From assembly GCF_002902965.1 (NCBI RefSeq), contig NZ_CP026109.1:186001-250000 (forward strand): a stretch of DNA of 64,000 nt. The letters run 5' to 3'. The DNA is from Paraburkholderia hospita (GTDB lineage: Bacteria; Pseudomonadota; Gammaproteobacteria; Burkholderiales; Burkholderiaceae). Shown piece by piece: positions 62,394 through 64,000 of this stretch; the first letter of the stretch is position 1; each line of letters starts with the position of its first letter. The notes below the pieces were generated by a model, which was not told where the DNA came from, made no database searches, and worked only from the letters and a program-made list of their open reading frames with translations. The position numbers and the translations under genes were made by a program.

Positions 62394-64000
62394 TCAAGGA
62401 TAGGCCGCCGCCGCGGCAAGATAGAGCAAGACCGCTATCACGACCACTGCGGTAAATCCCAGATGAATTGCGAGTACCGTCGCCAGAACTGCAGCGACCA
62501 CGGAAGTGCACGCGTTGACGCCCCAAGCCCACGGCACGAGCGTTTCGGCGCCGGCAGCAATGCGGCTGAGCCCCAGCGGAAAGGGCATCCCCATCGCAAA
62601 CGCGAGCGGCGCGACGAGCAGTACGGCGATCACGATCCTTGCCGGATCGGATAGCGGGATCAGCAACGGGAACAGCGCGGGCAGCAAGAGCAGGTAGAAG
62701 AACGAGATGGAGGAGATCGCGACGATCGCCATCGCCGCGACCGACGAGCGATTCGTGCTCCTGCAGGGCCGCGGCGCGTAGCTGGCCAGGAGCGCCTCGC
62801 GGCCCTGCAGGCGCTGCGTGTACCGGCTTCCAAGTCCCGCGAACGAAAGGAACACGCAAAGAACGACGGCGACAGCATAGAGCGGGTGACTCAGGAGCAG
62901 GACGAACTTCTGGATGAACGCGATTTCGATGAACATGAAGGCGAAGCCAATCGCGACGAAATAGATCGCGACTCTACGTCCGGATATCGGCGCCACCGAA
63001 GGAGTGGGGTTACTGCGGGAAGAAGCCTCAAAGAGCGACGAACCATGAGCCTTGCGTTTGCGGCGCGTCATCACCCAGAGAGGAAAGAGGATCAATGCCA
63101 TGGCCGTCAACGTGGCCTGAAGCAGCGTCGCAATCAGTACCGGATAGCCCCATTCCAGCAAGGGCAAGCCGCCTCGCCCCTTCAAGGCGAGAAACTCGGG
63201 CAGCGACCGCCATTTGAAGAAGTGAAAGAAGTACGGCTTGTCGTCCGTGGCGGGACGGATGTCGAACTTGTAGCTTGCCCAGAACGTGTCTCGCCCGGTG
63301 CTCAGCAGAGCGCGCGCGGCTTCGAAGAAATAGGGCCTCTCAAGCACGTTGTATCGATTCGCTTCGGCGGCCTGCATCCCCGGGTAGTATCCGACGTCGA
63401 ACGAACGGGCACGGCAGAAGCGGCCCAGCGCGGCGATGTCCGCGTCATCGAACTCACCGTTCTTGACCAGCAGTGTCGCGGTATTCCAGCCGCGGATCAG
63501 CACGAGCCGGCGAGACGGTTGCGTCACGCCGGCGTTCTCCATGGCCAGCACGGCCGTCGCAAACAGCTTCAGGACGTCGCGCGGGGGCAACGTGACCCAG
63601 CGCGTGATCGCCAGCATGCCACCCGGGTTGAGATGGCGCAGATAGTCCTGAAACGCCTGCACCGTGTACAGATAGCTCTCGGAAAGTGCGTAAAGGCCGG
63701 CCGACGTGGCGCTGAACGAATCCAGCAGCGCGACCTGGATGAGGTCGTAGCGCTCGTCGCGTGCAGCGACGAAGCCACGCGCTTCGCCGGTGAATACGCG
63801 AACGTTGGGCGCGCTGTAAGGCTTGCCGGAAAAGTCGGCGAAGCGGCGCTGCACGGCGTCGACTATCTGCGGATTCAGTTCCACCGCGTCGATCGCGCTC
63901 GCTTCGTGGTACAGCGCCTGCAATACGTCGGCTCCCGCGCCGCTGCCAAGCACGAGGACCTTGGGTCGCCGCAGCAGGTGATAGGGAAGCGATGAGGTCA
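62394..64000 (-). CDS. Membrane-fused spermidine-synthase-like protein (5' partial)
   Basis: At least 535 residues are visible and the frame is open at the window edge. It begins in the SAM-dependent spermidine-synthase-like domain (VLGSGAGADVLQALYH, AVELNPQIVDAVQRRFADFS, YDLIQVALLDSFSATSAGLY). About seven membrane helices follow in the C-terminal half (for example EWGYPVLIATLLQATLTAMA and AIYFVAIGFAFMFIEIAFIQ). Known fused proteins of this type are often annotated as polyamine synthases, but the Asp residues needed for putrescine binding were not checked and function is unproven. Confidence 0.85.
   Translation of the reverse strand, partial: TSSLPYHLLRRPKVLVLGSGAGADVLQALYHEASAIDAVELNPQIVDAVQRRFADFSGKPYSAPNVRVFTGEARGFVAARDERYDLIQVALLDSFSATSAGLYALSESYLYTVQAFQDYLRHLNPGGMLAITRWVTLPPRDVLKLFATAVLAMENAGVTQPSRRLVLIRGWNTATLLVKNGEFDDADIAALGRFCRARSFDVGYYPGMQAAEANRYNVLERPYFFEAARALLSTGRDTFWASYKFDIRPATDDKPYFFHFFKWRSLPEFLALKGRGGLPLLEWGYPVLIATLLQATLTAMALILFPLWVMTRRKRKAHGSSLFEASSRSNPTPSVAPISGRRVAIYFVAIGFAFMFIEIAFIQKFVLLLSHPLYAVAVVLCVFLSFAGLGSRYTQRLQGREALLASYAPRPCRSTNRSSVAAMAIVAISSISFFYLLLLPALFPLLIPLSDPARIVIAVLLVAPLAFAMGMPFPLGLSRIAAGAETLVPWAWGVNACTSVVAAVLATVLAIHLGFTAVVVIAVLLYLAAAAAYP

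Noticed and set aside
1..64000. CRISPR arrays, rRNA or tRNA genes
   Set aside because: No regularly spaced repeats and no recognisable tRNA or rRNA sequence were seen on reading. A covariance-model scan was not possible here.

Overview
The window is high-GC Gram-negative DNA that reads like a Burkholderiaceae secondary replicon (Paraburkholderia/Caballeronia type). The basis is Burkholderia-style porins, a phasin, a DUF3331 protein, many LysR/AraC/GntR/TetR regulators beside catabolic genes, and IS3, IS6, ISKra4 and IS1182 elements. No rRNA, tRNA or CRISPR array was seen.

Layout. (1) 0-10 kb: an amino-acid-type catabolic block. It holds the C-terminal part of a PutA-lineage aldehyde dehydrogenase that lacks both catalytic residues, a cupin, N-formylglutamate amidohydrolase, a minus-strand operon (FAD amine/amino-acid dehydrogenase, HutD, EtfB, EtfA), ETF-quinone oxidoreductase and a GcvA-like LysR regulator. 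The FAD enzyme would pass electrons through ETF and ETF-QO to the quinone pool. (2) 10-21 kb: small unknown ORFs, then a porin, a TetR regulator and a probable amine catabolic cluster: SDR, MoaF-like protein, APC permease, LuxR regulator, aldehyde dehydrogenase and a PuuB-like FAD oxidase. (3) 21-36 kb: an accessory, decaying region with two IS6 elements, an ISKra4 element with a frameshifted transposase and an IS3 element with a 3-bp target duplication. Among them lie a phasin, a HiPIP, a 49-aa membrane protein, trehalose-6-phosphate synthase without a phosphatase partner, an L-2-hydroxyglutarate-oxidase-like pseudogene and three AraC regulators. (4) 36-61 kb: two divergent copies of one unusual envelope/hydrolase module. 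(5) 61-64 kb: a SET-domain methyltransferase and a membrane-fused spermidine-synthase-like protein running off the edge.

The most interesting part is region 4. Copy A (40985-48171) encodes YcaC-type cysteine hydrolase, YtcJ/NfdA-type amidohydrolase, DoxX-like protein, HD-like protein, XapX, DUF1275/YoaK protein, exported double VOC protein and Alginate_exp-type outer-membrane channel. Copy B (53920-60746) encodes hydrolase, XapX, amidohydrolase, DoxX-like protein, VOC protein, DUF1275 protein and channel, followed by a BON-domain protein. The gene sets match but the order differs, and many genes abut or overlap, so the set appears to be selected as a unit. Both amidohydrolases carry the same Cys/His-rich C-terminal tail. 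The HD-like protein has lost its His-Asp dyad (now Ala-Asn). Copy A is preceded by an intact winged-helix/ATPase regulator and a decayed AraC gene. Copy B is preceded by a truncated version of the same regulator, cut by an IS1182 remnant, and by an AraC fragment. I infer a trans-envelope system for uptake and hydrolysis of an amide- or formamide-like compound; the substrate is unknown.
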